A stretch of DNA of 64,000 bases, from assembly GCF_900109725.1 (NCBI RefSeq), contig NZ_FOBC01000005.1, positions 1-64,000 on the forward strand. Direction: 5' to 3'. Source of the DNA: Halomonas daqiaonensis. GTDB lineage: Bacteria; Pseudomonadota; Gammaproteobacteria; Pseudomonadales; Halomonadaceae. Position 1 is the first letter of the stretch. Each line of letters opens with the position of its first letter. The notes beneath the pieces are model-generated. The model was given only the letters and a program-made list of their open reading frames with translations. It made no database searches and was not told where the DNA came from. A program made the position numbers and the translations under genes. Below, piece by piece: positions 1 through 9,722 of the stretch.

Positions 1-194
1 ATCCGCAGCATTCGCTCCAGGCCAATCGGCGGCCGGCCCCGCTTGCCTGCCGAATTCGGAAAGTAGGACGGCGACAGTGCGTCGATCAGTCGTTGCCATG
101 GCACCAGGGCATTCATCTGGGCCAGGAACCGCTCTCGGCGGGTAACCTTCTTCTTGTTCTGGTGCTCAGCCTGGGCGAACGAGATCTGCTTCAT
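1..194 (-). CDS. IS5-family transposase, 5' part (cut by window edge)
   Basis: The reverse strand reads from an ATG at 194 with no stop to the window edge. The product begins MKQISFAQAEHQNKKKVTRR and continues with a PWQRLIDALSPSYFP segment and a GKRGRPPIGLERMLR segment. This order (FA-AE-KK-TRRE, VPW, Y-P, GRPP, -MLR) is the N-terminus of IS5-family DDE transposases. The rest lies outside the window, so intactness cannot be judged. It is oriented like dacA and sits just downstream of it. Family identification rests on motif memory. Confidence 0.8.
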   Translation of the reverse strand, partial: MKQISFAQAEHQNKKKVTRRERFLAQMNALVPWQRLIDALSPSYFPNSAGKRGRPPIGLERMLR

Positions 195-263
195 CGGGTG
201 GCTCTGTCAGACGATGGCAGGAAGGTCAGATTATACCCCGCCGGTACCCATCAGGCAGCTGCG

Positions 264-289
264 GCGAGATTTGTGCAGCGTTTCCCTAA
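264..289. repeat. Possible terminal end and target site of the IS5-type element
   Basis: Between the transposase start and the dacA stop lies GATTTGTGCAGCGTTTCC followed by CTAA at 286-289. IS5-family elements often end in G-rich/TTTCC termini and duplicate a YTAR target, which CTAA fits. The opposite terminus is outside the window, so this is inference. Confidence 0.35.
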
Positions 290-302
290 GGGGGACAGGG
301 CC

Positions 303-1529
303 TTAGTCGAACCAGCCGCCGACCAGGTTGCTGAAGAAGCGAAGAACCTGGTCGAAGAGGCGCTTGAACAGCCCTCCCTCTTCGATCCCCTCGAGGGCGA
401 CCAGTGGGCGCTCGCCGACAACCTCATCAGCCTGGCGTACCTCCATGGTCCCTACCCGATCCCCCGCCGTAATGGGCGCAGTAAGATCGGCCTGGATATC
501 GAGCTTGGCGGTGAGCTCATCGCTGCGCGCACGCGGTACGGTCATGAACACGTCGCGGTCGACGCCGACGCGCAATTCGTTCTTGTCGCCACCCCACACA
601 CGTGGCGTATTGAGCACGGCACCGGCTTCATAGAGCTTGAGGGTCTCGTAGTAGCGGAAACCGTAACTAAGCAGCTTCTGGGTCTCCTGGGCGCGGGCCT
701 CCTCGGATGCGGTGCCCATGACCACCGAGATCAGGCGCATATCATCGCGCTTGGCCGAAGCGACCAGGCAGTAACCCGCGGCCTCCGTCCAGCCAGTCTT
801 TAGGCCATCGACGCTGCTGTCACGCCATAACAGACGGTTGCGGTTGGGCTGTTCGATGCCACCATAGCTGAACTGCTTCTTGGCGTAGGTTGCGTAGTGT
901 TCCGGGTAGTCGTTGATGATGTGCTGGGACAGCAGCGCCAGGTCGCGGGCCGAAGAGTAGTGATCCTCGTCGGGCAGGCCGGTCGCGTTGACGAAATTGG
1001 TGTTGTGCATGCCCAGTCGGGTGGCGTGCTGGTTCATCAGGTCGGCGAAGGGGCGCTCGCCACCGGACAGGTACTCGGCCATGGCTACGCTGGCATCGTT
1101 GCCGGAGACGATGATGATGCCCTTGAGCAACTCGTCGACCGTGACTTGGGTATCGACTTCGATGAACATCTTGGAGCCACCGGTGCGCCAGGCCTTCTCG
1201 CTGATGGGCACGAGATCATCCGGTGAGATATTGCCGCGGTCGAGTTCACGCTCCACGAGGTAGGCCGTCATCAGCTTGGTCAAGCTGGCTGGCGGCAGCC
1301 GCTCATCGGCATTGTGCTCGACCAGCACCCTTCCGCTGTTGGCATCCATCAGGATCCAGGAGGTTGCGGCCAGTTGGGGCGGCGAGGGGATCATGGTCTG
1401 CGGCGCCGTGACGACCTGTGCCGTAGCCTGTGAGACGACCAACAGCAGGCCGGCCAGCAGCAGCGGCAACAGCCGGAGGCGACGGAAGAAAAGCGTGAAT
1501 CTCATGGCAAGGACTCTCATCAAGGGCAT
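303..1529 (-). CDS. dacA: D-alanyl-D-alanine carboxypeptidase (PBP5/6 type)
   Basis: Periplasmic low-molecular-weight PBP that removes the terminal D-Ala from peptidoglycan stem peptides. A signal peptide (RLRLLPLLLAGLLLVVSQATA) is followed by the active-site set SLTK (Ser near residue 82), SGN (near 142) and KTG (near 244), then the C-terminal beta domain and an amphipathic end (LFDQVLRFFSNLVGGWFD), the usual membrane anchor. About 400 aa is normal. Two other in-frame ATGs lie at 1520 and 1505. The 1505 start (MRFTLFF) gives a more typical signal peptide, and none has a clear ribosome site. It is last in the rlpA-mltB-rodA-mrdA operon; the usual downstream ybeD/lipB genes are displaced by an IS element. 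Confidence 0.95.
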   Translation of the reverse strand: MPLMRVLAMRFTLFFRRLRLLPLLLAGLLLVVSQATAQVVTAPQTMIPSPPQLAATSWILMDANSGRVLVEHNADERLPPASLTKLMTAYLVERELDRGNISPDDLVPISEKAWRTGGSKMFIEVDTQVTVDELLKGIIIVSGNDASVAMAEYLSGGERPFADLMNQHATRLGMHNTNFVNATGLPDEDHYSSARDLALLSQHIINDYPEHYATYAKKQFSYGGIEQPNRNRLLWRDSSVDGLKTGWTEAAGYCLVASAKRDDMRLISVVMGTASEEARAQETQKLLSYGFRYYETLKLYEAGAVLNTPRVWGGDKNELRVGVDRDVFMTVPRARSDELTAKLDIQADLTAPITAGDRVGTMEVRQADEVVGERPLVALEGIEEGGLFKRLFDQVLRFFSNLVGGWFD

Positions 1530-1559
1530 CGCGGTTTAGTTCGGAAAAAGGGTGTCGAC

Positions 1560-2483
1560 TCAGTCGGCATCGTTGACGACGAAGGCCTGGGCAAAGCCTG
1601 CTCGGCGCAGCTGCTCGCGGAGGGGATCCACCTGGCCAGCATGGTCCAGGGGGCCGACCTGGACGCGATAGAGACCGGTGGCACTGGCGACCCGCACGGG
1701 ACGATCGATCTCACCCTCCAGGCGCGACTTCAGCTGTCGAGCACTGTCGGCGGAGCCCAAGGCCGCCACCTGCAAAAAGACGCCGCTACCAGCCACCGGC
1801 TGGTCGCGAGCACTGGACCCGTCATCCGGCGTCACCATCTCCTCGCGGGGCGACGAGCCTCCTCGTGACCGAGAGGCATCATCGTTGTCGGCGGTCCAGC
1901 GCTCCACGTCGATGGCCTCGACCCTGACTCGTCCGGTGCCCTGCTCGAGAATGCCCAGGCGGGCCGCCGCCGCATAGGAGAGATCAATCTCGCGATCGCT
2001 ATGAAAGGGGCCGCGATCATTGACCCGCACAATCGCCGAGCGGTCGCTCTCCAGGCTGGTAACGCGGACGAAGCTGGGCAGGGGCAAGGAGCGATGGGCG
2101 GCGCTCATCTTGTACATGTCATAGATCTCGCCGTTGGACGTCGCATACCCATGGAACTTCTCGCCGTACCAAGAGGCCTTGCCCCGACGGCTGTAGCCAC
2201 TCGCATCCGCCATCACCTCATAGCGCTTGCCCCATACCTCGTAGGGCGAGGCGTTGCCTCCCCTGGAGCGCGCTTCACGACGCGGCACCGCATCCGGCAC
2301 TGCATCGACATCGGGCGGATCCTCGGGATAGGCGTCGCCGGCCAGGGCATAGCGCCCGCCCCCCGCCGAAGCGGCCGGCGACTTGTTGGACACCTCGTCG
2401 GTGACAGGACGGGGCCCACCACCGCCCCCGGCACAGCCGATCAGAAGCAACATCACACTCAATGCTGCACAGGTGCGTTTCAT
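1560..2483 (-). CDS. rlpA: Septal ring lytic transglycosylase RlpA (lipoprotein)
   Basis: Outer-membrane lipoprotein that cleaves naked glycan strands at the septum and cell envelope. The N-terminus has a lipobox (LLLIGC, Cys 17) after a short signal peptide. A linker leads to the double-psi beta-barrel domain with GKASWYG, TSNGE and VNDRGPF, and a C-terminal SPOR domain (VFLQVAALGSADSARQLKSR to the end) binds denuded peptidoglycan. At 307 aa the size is usual. The start overlaps the mltB stop by 4 nt, so translation is likely coupled. Confidence 0.95.
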   Translation of the reverse strand: MKRTCAALSVMLLLIGCAGGGGGPRPVTDEVSNKSPAASAGGGRYALAGDAYPEDPPDVDAVPDAVPRREARSRGGNASPYEVWGKRYEVMADASGYSRRGKASWYGEKFHGYATSNGEIYDMYKMSAAHRSLPLPSFVRVTSLESDRSAIVRVNDRGPFHSDREIDLSYAAAARLGILEQGTGRVRVEAIDVERWTADNDDASRSRGGSSPREEMVTPDDGSSARDQPVAGSGVFLQVAALGSADSARQLKSRLEGEIDRPVRVASATGLYRVQVGPLDHAGQVDPLREQLRRAGFAQAFVVNDAD

Positions 2484-3544
2484 GGGGCTTCCTCCGAGGC
2501 GGTATCGGTGGCGTCGAGCCAGTGGGGCTCCAGGCCTCGTGCCTCGGCAATCGCCTCGGCCAGCTCTGTCACCGCCATGGCATAGAGGTGACTGTGGTTA
2601 TAGCGCGTGATCACATAGAAGTTGTAGCGGGCCAGCCGGTAGTTCGACTCACCACCTGCCTGTTCGAGTACCAGCGGAACCACCTTGAGATCGGCGTCCA
2701 GAGCCATGCGTGGCTCGATTCCCGCAGCGCTCAGTTCGGCGACCGTCGCCTCGGGCGGGCGGGTATGATTGAACGCCACTCCCTCGGGAGGCGAGGCGGG
2801 GCCCTCGGCCTCGTGATAGACAGGCTCACCGGGCCGCCAGCCATGTTCGGCGAAGTAGTTGGCAACGCTGCCGATGGCATCCACCGGATTGGTCCATAGA
2901 TCGCGCAGGCCGTCATCGTCGAAGTCCACCGCGTAGGCCCGATAGCTGGTGGGGATGAACTGCGGATAGCCCATGGCGCCCGCGTAGGAGCCGGTCAGGC
3001 TACCGGGTGAGCGCTGCTGCTCGTGGGCAATCTCCAGAAAAGCGGCCAGCTCACCACGAAAGAAGCGGCCCCGACGGGGATGATGGAACGCCAGGGTCGA
3101 CAGGGAGTCGAGGACGCGGTGGTTGCCGGTGACGCCCCCATAGCGGGTCTCGACGCCGATGATGGCGGCAATGACCTCGGGCGGCACACCGTACTCGTCC
3201 TCAGCCCTGGCGAAGGCCGGCTGATGGGCCTCGATGAAGGCCACCCCGTTGGCGATGCGCGGGGCATCCAGGAAGATGGCGCGATACTCATGCCAGGTCA
3301 GGCGGTGCTCGGCGGCGCCGGCCATGGCATCCAGCACGCCCTGCCGATAGACGGCCTCCCCCATGGCGCGTTCCAGCCAGTCGCGATCGATTCCCTGGTC
3401 GACCAGTTCATCGACCAGGGAACGAGACCCCTCGTGCTGGTGCGGGTCGAAATCCGCCGCAGCGGCCGTCAACGTCAGCAGCGACAAGCCGACGCCGGCG
3501 ATCGCTGCCAGCGCTCTCGATCGATGAAACCGGGTCACCGTCAT
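2480..3544 (-). CDS. mltB: Lytic murein transglycosylase B
   Basis: Cleaves peptidoglycan glycan strands with formation of 1,6-anhydro-MurNAc. I chose the ATG at 3544 (MTVTRFHRSRALAAIAGVGL): it follows a GGGAGAGG ribosome site and opens a signal peptide ending near AAAAD. An upstream in-frame extension is only overlap with rodA. Family marks are GVETRYGG with the catalytic Glu, the GYAGAMGYPQFIPTSYRAYA segment and DLWTNPVDAIGSVANYF. The protein has 354 aa and shows no lipobox, so it is probably soluble periplasmic. It lies between rodA and rlpA. Confidence 0.93.
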   Translation of the reverse strand: MTVTRFHRSRALAAIAGVGLSLLTLTAAAADFDPHQHEGSRSLVDELVDQGIDRDWLERAMGEAVYRQGVLDAMAGAAEHRLTWHEYRAIFLDAPRIANGVAFIEAHQPAFARAEDEYGVPPEVIAAIIGVETRYGGVTGNHRVLDSLSTLAFHHPRRGRFFRGELAAFLEIAHEQQRSPGSLTGSYAGAMGYPQFIPTSYRAYAVDFDDDGLRDLWTNPVDAIGSVANYFAEHGWRPGEPVYHEAEGPASPPEGVAFNHTRPPEATVAELSAAGIEPRMALDADLKVVPLVLEQAGGESNYRLARYNFYVITRYNHSHLYAMAVTELAEAIAEARGLEPHWLDATDTASEEAP

Positions 3545-3579
3545 GCTGTTGCCTCTCCCTGAAATGCGGCCTGGCGTCA

Positions 3580-4740
3580 CTAGCGTGGCAGCAGGCGGCG
3601 GTGGGCATGAATGGCCATGAGAATACCGAAACCCGCCATCAAGGTCACGCTGGAGGTCCCTCCGTAGCTGACCAGCGGCAGCGGCACGCCGACCACCGGC
3701 AGGATGCCGCTGACCATGCCCACGTTGACGAAGACATAGATTAAGAAGGTCAGGATGATGCTGCCCGCCACCAGGCGCCCGAAGGTTTCCTGGGCGGCGC
3801 CGGCAAGCCACAGGCCGCGACCCACGATCATCAGATAGAGCAGCAGGAAGGCCAGCATTCCCATCAGTCCGAACTCTTCACCGAGCACCGCGACGATGAA
3901 GTCGGTGTGGCGCTCGGGCAGGAACTCCAACTGTGACTGGGTGCCTTGTAGCCATCCCTTGCCCCAGAAGCCGCCGCTGCCGATGGCGGTGGTCGACTGG
4001 ATGATGTTCCAGCCTGCTCCCAGCGGATCGCTCTCGGGGTCGAGGAAGGTCAGAACCCGCTGGCGCTGGTAATTGTGAAGGTTCATCCACAATAGCGGCA
4101 GTGCGGATGCCGCCAACACCCCACAGAACAGGATGAAGCGCCAGGAGAGACCCGCCAGCAGGATAACGAACACTCCCGCGGAAGTGACCAGCAGCGAGGT
4201 CCCCAGATCCGGCTGCTTGGCGATCAGCACCACCGGCAGGCCGATGATCGCCGCACAGACCAACAGATCGCGCCAACGCGGCGGAAGCGGCTGGCGGCTC
4301 AACCAGGCAGCGACCATCATCGGCATCGCCAGCTTCATCAGCTCCGAGGGCTGGAAGCGAATCACCCCGGGAATCTCCAGCCAGCGCTGAGCGCCCATGC
4401 CCATGTCGCCGATCAGCTCCACGGCCACCAGCATGAGCAGCACGGCCACATAGACCGATGGCGTCCAGCGCAGCAGGGTCGTAGGCGACAGCTGTGCAAG
4501 GCCTACCATCACCACCAAGGCCACGCCGAAGCGGATAGCCTGGGCGGTCACCACCGACAGACGCTGGCCACTGGCGCTATAGAGCACCACCAACCCAGCC
4601 AGCATCAGCACCAGCAGCATACCGAGTAGCCAGGGATCCAGGTGAACCCGTTCCCAGAGGCTGCGTCGCCGGGCAATACCGCTCAGCGAGGGCTTCACAG
4701 GATGGGGGCGCAGGGCACGGGTCAGCTCGCTCCAGATCAT
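3580..4740 (-). CDS. rodA: Rod-shape SEDS peptidoglycan polymerase RodA
   Basis: Inner-membrane SEDS glycosyltransferase that polymerises lipid II during elongation with PBP2. The 386-aa product has about ten hydrophobic segments and SEDS signatures: RWLEIPGVIRFQPSELMKL, KQPDLGTSLL, a WNIIQSTTAIGSGG-KGWLQGTQ loop, FLPERHTDFI and PLPLVSYGGTS near the end. It starts 2 nt after the mrdA stop, so the two partners are co-transcribed. Confidence 0.97.
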   Translation of the reverse strand: MIWSELTRALRPHPVKPSLSGIARRRSLWERVHLDPWLLGMLLVLMLAGLVVLYSASGQRLSVVTAQAIRFGVALVVMVGLAQLSPTTLLRWTPSVYVAVLLMLVAVELIGDMGMGAQRWLEIPGVIRFQPSELMKLAMPMMVAAWLSRQPLPPRWRDLLVCAAIIGLPVVLIAKQPDLGTSLLVTSAGVFVILLAGLSWRFILFCGVLAASALPLLWMNLHNYQRQRVLTFLDPESDPLGAGWNIIQSTTAIGSGGFWGKGWLQGTQSQLEFLPERHTDFIVAVLGEEFGLMGMLAFLLLYLMIVGRGLWLAGAAQETFGRLVAGSIILTFLIYVFVNVGMVSGILPVVGVPLPLVSYGGTSSVTLMAGFGILMAIHAHRRLLPR

Positions 4741-4742
4741 CG

Positions 4743-6650
4743 TCAGTTCCCCGTCACCCGGCCATCCTCGCGCTCGAGCACCTCACGAACCTCCTCGGTA
4801 TCAGGGGCCTCCTCCTCGAGCAGCCAGGCGTCGGTCATCGCCTTGGCCAGGTGAGCGGCGTGAGTGCTGCCCCCGCCGGCATTCTCGACGATCACCGCCA
4901 CGGCGATCTGAGGCTCCTCCACCGGCGCAAAGGCCATGAAGAGGGCATGGTCGCGCAGCCGCTCCCTGAGTTCGTCAGCGTTGTACTTCTGATCCTGGCC
5001 CAGGGAGAACACTTGGGCGGTGCCGGACTTGCCCGCCATCCGATACTCCAGATCCTTACCGATACGCCGCGCAGTGCCCTCATGGCCCGAGATCACCTTC
5101 TCCATACCGGAGAAGACCCGGTCCCACCATTCCTCGTTGTCGAGCGTGATGTCTGGTGGGGTACCGGGCAAATCGACGGGCACCTCCTCGTCACCGATCT
5201 GCTGGGCCAGTCGCGGTTTGACCCATTCACCGCGATTGGCCAACACCGACGTGGCGGTGGCCAGCTGCAGCGGAGTAAGCTGCCAATAGCCTTGGCCGAT
5301 GCCTACCGAGAGGGTCTCGCCAGGGTACCAGGGCTGGTTGAAACGGCCCCGCTTCCAGTCCCGGGAGGGCATCAGCGCATCGCTCTCGCCCTGGACATCG
5401 TGGGCAACGCGTTGGCCGAAGCCGAAGGCCGACATGTTCTCGTGGATGCGGTCAATACCCAGGTCATGGGCCAGGGTATAGAAATAGGTGTTGTTGGAAA
5501 CGGCGATGGCCCGTTCCAGATCTACGCGACCATGACCCCAGCGAAGCCAGTTGCGGTAGCGCCGAGAGTCGTTGGGCAGTTGGAAGTAGCCGGGGTCGCG
5601 GATAGTGCTGTCAGGGGTGATCTTGCCCTCGGCCAGGCCCGCCAGGGCCAGGAAGGGCTTGATGGTGGAGCCGGGTGGATAATGACCGCGGATGGCCCGG
5701 TTGTAGAGCGGCAAGTCCAGGTCCTCCTGGAGCGCCCGATAGGAAGCAACGTCGATGCCAGTGACAAACTGGTTGCTGTCGAACCCCGGCACCGAAGCCA
5801 GGGCGAGGATCTCGCCGCTCCCCGGGGCGATCGCCACAATCGACCCGCGGCGGCCATCGAGTAGCTCCACGGCGAGCTTCTGAAGCTCGCTGTCCAGGGT
5901 CAGGGTCAGATCCTTTCCCGGTACCGGGTCGGTGTGACCGAGCTCGCGCAGCACTCGGCCTCGGGCATTGGTTTCCACCTTGCGCAGCCCTGCCTTGCCG
6001 TGAAGCTCGTCCTCGTAGAAGCGCTCCACCCCTGTCTTGCCGATGAAGTGGGTACCGGCATAGTTGCCTGCATCCAGGCCCGCGAGCTCCTCGGCGTTGA
6101 TACGACCCACATAGCCCAAGGCATGCACCATTGTCTCGGCGTTGGGATAGTAGCGCAGCAGCTGGGCCTCCACTTCGACACCGGGCAGGCGATGACGGTT
6201 GACGGCCAGTCGGGCGATCTGGTCCTCGTCAAGATCACTCATCAGCAGCGCCGGCTGGAAGGGGCGCTGACGCTGGCGGGATCGCACTCGAAAGGCCTCG
6301 ACTTCCTCTTCGGGGATCTCCAGCAGATCCACCAGCAGCGCCAGGGTGGCATCCAGGTCTTCGACGCGTTCCCGCACCAGGGTGAGATTGTAGGTGGGGC
6401 GATTCTCGGCCAGCAGCACGCCGTTTCGATCGTAGATCAGCCCGCGGGTGGGCGGCAATGGCTCCACCCGAACGCGATTCTCCTCGGAACGCGTGCTGTA
6501 GACCTCATGTTGCACCACCTGCAGGTAGAACAACCGCCCGCCCAGCAGCGCGGTCAAGCATACCACTATCAACACGGCGAGCAGCGAGCGCATGCGAAAG
6601 ACACGCAGCTCCTGTTCCGGGCTCTTCAGGGGTTCACGGCGCCAACGCAT
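4743..6650 (-). CDS. mrdA: Penicillin-binding protein 2 (elongasome transpeptidase)
   Basis: Class B PBP that cross-links peptidoglycan in the elongasome, anchored by one N-terminal membrane helix (residues about 20-40, MRSLLAVLIVVCLTALLGG). The dimerisation/pedestal domain includes RGLIYDRNGVLLAENRPTYN. The transpeptidase domain has GSTIKPF (catalytic Ser about 328), SNN (SxN) and KSGTAQV (KTG). At 635 aa the length matches PBP2. It precedes rodA by 2 nt. Confidence 0.97.
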   Translation of the reverse strand: MRWRREPLKSPEQELRVFRMRSLLAVLIVVCLTALLGGRLFYLQVVQHEVYSTRSEENRVRVEPLPPTRGLIYDRNGVLLAENRPTYNLTLVRERVEDLDATLALLVDLLEIPEEEVEAFRVRSRQRQRPFQPALLMSDLDEDQIARLAVNRHRLPGVEVEAQLLRYYPNAETMVHALGYVGRINAEELAGLDAGNYAGTHFIGKTGVERFYEDELHGKAGLRKVETNARGRVLRELGHTDPVPGKDLTLTLDSELQKLAVELLDGRRGSIVAIAPGSGEILALASVPGFDSNQFVTGIDVASYRALQEDLDLPLYNRAIRGHYPPGSTIKPFLALAGLAEGKITPDSTIRDPGYFQLPNDSRRYRNWLRWGHGRVDLERAIAVSNNTYFYTLAHDLGIDRIHENMSAFGFGQRVAHDVQGESDALMPSRDWKRGRFNQPWYPGETLSVGIGQGYWQLTPLQLATATSVLANRGEWVKPRLAQQIGDEEVPVDLPGTPPDITLDNEEWWDRVFSGMEKVISGHEGTARRIGKDLEYRMAGKSGTAQVFSLGQDQKYNADELRERLRDHALFMAFAPVEEPQIAVAVIVENAGGGSTHAAHLAKAMTDAWLLEEEAPDTEEVREVLEREDGRVTGN

Positions 6651-6716
6651 GCTCGCTGATGACCTCGGGATGATTAAGCGGAAGCGCCTTCGGCGGTGAT
6701 CAACCGAAACCGGCCT

Positions 6717-7184
6717 TCAACGGTGATAGGGATGGCCGACCAGCAGGGTCCAGGCACGGTATAGCTGTTCGGCGAGGAGAATGCGTACCAAGGGGTGCGG
6801 CAAGGTCAGCGGCGACAGCGACCAGCGCTGGTCGGCACTCGCCGAGAGCGACGGCTCCAGGCCATCGGGGCCACCCACCAGCAGCGCCACGTCACCTCCC
6901 TCGTGGCGCCAAGCATCGGCTTCCCTGGCAAGTTGCTCGGTACTCCAGGGCTTGCCCCCCACCTCCAGGGCCACAAGATGCTCTCCGCCCTTGAGGCGCC
7001 CGCGGATGCGCTCAGCTTCCAGTGCCATGGCCCGGGACACATCGGCGTTCTTGCCGCGCTGCCCGGGGACAATCTCCTCCACCTCCAGGGCGAAGTCCCT
7101 GGGCAGGCGCTTGCGATACTCTTCGACACCTCGCGACACCCAGTCGGGCATGCGAGTGCCCACCGCCAACAGGCGGATCCTCAT
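6717..7184 (-). CDS. rlmH: 23S rRNA pseudouridine-1915 N3-methyltransferase
   Basis: SPOUT-class SAM-dependent enzyme that methylates pseudouridine 1915 in helix 69 of 23S rRNA. The 155-aa product has the normal length, starts [16 protein letters not shown], and carries the knot motifs LLVGGPDGL and the conserved C-terminus [18 protein letters not shown] followed by HPYHR. The start overlaps the rsfS stop by 4 nt, the common rsfS-rlmH arrangement. Confidence 0.97.
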   Translation of the reverse strand: MRIRLLAVGTRMPDWVSRGVEEYRKRLPRDFALEVEEIVPGQRGKNADVSRAMALEAERIRGRLKGGEHLVALEVGGKPWSTEQLAREADAWRHEGGDVALLVGGPDGLEPSLSASADQRWSLSPLTLPHPLVRILLAEQLYRAWTLLVGHPYHR

Positions 7185-7549
7185 GAAAAGTGCGCCCCTT
7201 CCTCGAGCCGGGATTCCGACTCGTTGGGCAGGTCGGCCCAGAGTCGCTCCAGATCGTAGAGCTGTCGGGTATCGGGCAGCATCACGTGCACCACCAGGTT
7301 GCCCAGGTCGACCAGCACCCAGTCGGCACCATTCTCACCCTCGACACCCAGCGGCGGGATATCCTGCTCCTTGGCAGCCTGGATCACGTTGCCGGCCAGC
7401 GCCGCCACATGGCGGCTCGAAGTACCGCTGGCCACCACCATCAGATCGGTCACGCTGGTCAGACGTGAGACATCCAGGACGGCGATGTCCTGGGCCTTGA
7501 GGTCCTCCAGTGCGTCGATCACCAGAGTCTTGAGTGCGTCGATATGCAT
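7181..7549 (-). CDS. rsfS: Ribosomal silencing factor RsfS
   Basis: Binds uL14 and blocks 30S-50S joining in stationary phase or nutrient limitation. I chose the ATG at 7549 ([20 protein letters not shown]) with a GAAGG ribosome site. The longer ORF upstream only overlaps nadD. Family marks are the DI-VLDV segment, [15 protein letters not shown] and a [14 protein letters not shown] segment, with 122 aa. It lies between nadD and rlmH. Confidence 0.95.
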   Translation of the reverse strand: MHIDALKTLVIDALEDLKAQDIAVLDVSRLTSVTDLMVVASGTSSRHVAALAGNVIQAAKEQDIPPLGVEGENGADWVLVDLGNLVVHVMLPDTRQLYDLERLWADLPNESESRLEEGAHFS

Positions 7550-7626
7550 AGCCCTTCGTGTCAGCCCTTCATCAGCGGGAAATTCTCCTTCCCATTGTAC
7601 CGACTTGACGCCCGCCTGGGCAGCAC

Positions 7627-8319
7627 TCAACCATGCCGATAGAGGCCCCACGACAGAATGTGCGACTCCACCGCTTCCGGCAGCAGGTAGCGAACGCTGA
7701 AACCCGCCATCAGGCGCCGGCGCACCTCAGTGGCCGAGATCGCCATGCGCGATGGCAGCCTGAGACGCAGCAGCCTCCCGGCGGGCCGAGCCATCAGTGC
7801 CTCACTATCCTCGACCTCACGCCCGGCCAACAGTTCGACCAGCGCGTCGGGCAGTGCAGCCTGGTGATCCGGCCGATCGATCACCACCACATGGGCCAGC
7901 TCGAAAAGACGCTCTGGCTCGTGCCAGTCGGCCAGGCGCAGGAAGGCATCGTGGCCCAGCGCCATCACCAGCCGCGCATCAAAGCCCAGCTCCTCGCGCA
8001 GCGAGGCGAGGGTATCAGCACTGTAGGAGGGCCCATCACGCTCGAGTTCACGGGGGTCGGCGACCAGGCCCGGCGTATCACCGATCCCCAGGCGCAACAG
8101 GGCGAGGCGATCGGTGGGTGCGACCCGGGGCTCGCCGCGCAGCGGCGGCGTGGCCGCGGGCACCAGGTGCACGCGGTCCAGGGCCAGCGCCTCGCGAAGC
8201 TCCACGGCACTGCGCAGGTGCCCGAGGTGCACCGGATCGAAGGTACCGCCGAGCATGGCGATCCGGGGCGGTGATGATGGGTCTCGGTCGGCCCTGACGG
8301 GCAGGCCCGATTGACTCAC
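7627..8319 (-). CDS. nadD: Nicotinate-nucleotide adenylyltransferase
   Basis: Transfers AMP from ATP to nicotinate mononucleotide in NAD synthesis. The nucleotidyltransferase motif [11 protein letters not shown] is at residues 24-34 and the [10 protein letters not shown] motif near the end. The N-terminus is extended about 18 residues beyond the usual start ([20 protein letters not shown]), but it overlaps the proA stop by 4 nt, which supports it. The length is 230 aa. Confidence 0.95.
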   Translation of the reverse strand: MSQSGLPVRADRDPSSPPRIAMLGGTFDPVHLGHLRSAVELREALALDRVHLVPAATPPLRGEPRVAPTDRLALLRLGIGDTPGLVADPRELERDGPSYSADTLASLREELGFDARLVMALGHDAFLRLADWHEPERLFELAHVVVIDRPDHQAALPDALVELLAGREVEDSEALMARPAGRLLRLRLPSRMAISATEVRRRLMAGFSVRYLLPEAVESHILSWGLYRHG

Positions 8320-9623
8320 TGGCGCACCTGGCCGTCGCCGAGCACCACGTACTTGTGGGTGGTCAGCCCTTCGAGCCCTACGGGACCCCGGGCATGCAGG
8401 CGATCGGTGGAAATGCCGATCTCGGCCCCCAACCCGTACTCGAAGCCATCGGCAAAGCGAGTCGATGCGTTGACCATCACCGAACTGGAGTCCACCTCGG
8501 CGAGGAAGCGTCGCGCCAGGCCATAATGCTCGGTGACGATGGCATCGGTGTGCCGTGAGCCATATCGCTCGATATGCGCCATCGCGGCGTCGATACCGTC
8601 GACCACGCGGATGGCCAGCACCGGGGCCAGGTACTCCGCCTGCCAGTCCGCCTCACTGGCCACTGCGATGTCAGTCAGAATCGCCCGCGTCCGCTCGCAG
8701 CCCCGCAGTTCCACACCATGCTCGGCGTAGGCGCGAGCCAGGGTCGGCAGGAGTGTCTCGGCCAGCGGTGCATCGACCAGCAGGGTCTCCATGGTATTGC
8801 AGGTGCCGTAGCGGTGGGTCTTGGCATTGACCGCAATGGCCAGGGCCTTGTCGAGATCGGCGCTGGCATCGATGTAGACGTGGCAGACACCGTCGAGGTG
8901 CTTGATCACCGGCACCCTCGCCTCCCGAGTGATGCGCTCGATCAACGACTTGCCACCGCGAGGGATGATCACGTCGACGTACTCCGGCATGCTGATCAGA
9001 CGGCCCACGGCTGCGCGATCGGTAGTCGCCACCACCTGGACGGCACTCTCGGGAAGAGCGGCCCGAGCGAGCCCGGCGCGGATGCAGGCAGCGATGGCGG
9101 CGTTGGAATCACGCGCCTCGGAGCCACCGCGCAGGATGGCCGCATTGCCCGACTTCAGGCACAGGCTCGCCGCCTCCAGAGTGACGTTGGGGCGTGACTC
9201 GTAGATGATACCGACCACGCCGAGCGGCACACGCATCTGGCCCACCTGAATACCGCTGGGCCGCGAGCGCAGGCCATCGATCGCGCCTACCGGGTCCGGC
9301 AGGGCAGCAACCTGGGCAAGACCGTCGATCATGGCATCGAGACGCGTATCGTCCAGCGCCAGCCGATCGAGCAGGGCAGCCTCCAGGCCGCTCTCGCGCC
9401 CCCGGGCAAGATCGCGGGCATTGGCTGCCAGCACCTCGCCACGGGCCTGCTCGAGATGGTCGGCCATGGCCATCAGGGCAGTGTTCTTGGCTGCGGTGTC
9501 GACGCGACGCATCCGGGTGGCGGCCTCGCGGGCGCCCTGCCCCAGGCGCTGCATGTAAGCGTCGACATCGCCGATGTCGGGGGTTGCCGGGTCATGGTCC
9601 GAGCGGGAGGCTTGAGCAGTCAT
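8316..9623 (-). CDS. proA: Gamma-glutamyl phosphate reductase
   Basis: Second step of proline synthesis: NADPH reduction of glutamyl-5-phosphate to the semialdehyde. It is an ALDH-fold protein of 435 aa with the catalytic Cys275 in [14 protein letters not shown] and the [14 protein letters not shown] and [10 protein letters not shown] motifs. It is the first gene of the leftward cluster that continues through nadD to dacA. About 100 nt separate it from the divergent plus-strand genes. Confidence 0.97.
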   Translation of the reverse strand: MTAQASRSDHDPATPDIGDVDAYMQRLGQGAREAATRMRRVDTAAKNTALMAMADHLEQARGEVLAANARDLARGRESGLEAALLDRLALDDTRLDAMIDGLAQVAALPDPVGAIDGLRSRPSGIQVGQMRVPLGVVGIIYESRPNVTLEAASLCLKSGNAAILRGGSEARDSNAAIAACIRAGLARAALPESAVQVVATTDRAAVGRLISMPEYVDVIIPRGGKSLIERITREARVPVIKHLDGVCHVYIDASADLDKALAIAVNAKTHRYGTCNTMETLLVDAPLAETLLPTLARAYAEHGVELRGCERTRAILTDIAVASEADWQAEYLAPVLAIRVVDGIDAAMAHIERYGSRHTDAIVTEHYGLARRFLAEVDSSSVMVNASTRFADGFEYGLGAEIGISTDRLHARGPVGLEGLTTHKYVVLGDGQVRQ

Positions 9624-9722
9624 GCCGTTGCGTGTCTCCTGGGGCCGGCGTCGCCGCGAGACAACGGCAATGCCGGCGTTATACTGTGCCGTGAAACGGG
9701 AAGGAGTTCATACTAAGCCACC

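Noticed and set aside
2480..3811. Longer mltB start at 3811
   Set aside because: The first 89 residues overlap rodA and lack similarity, while the 3544 start has a good ribosome site and signal peptide.
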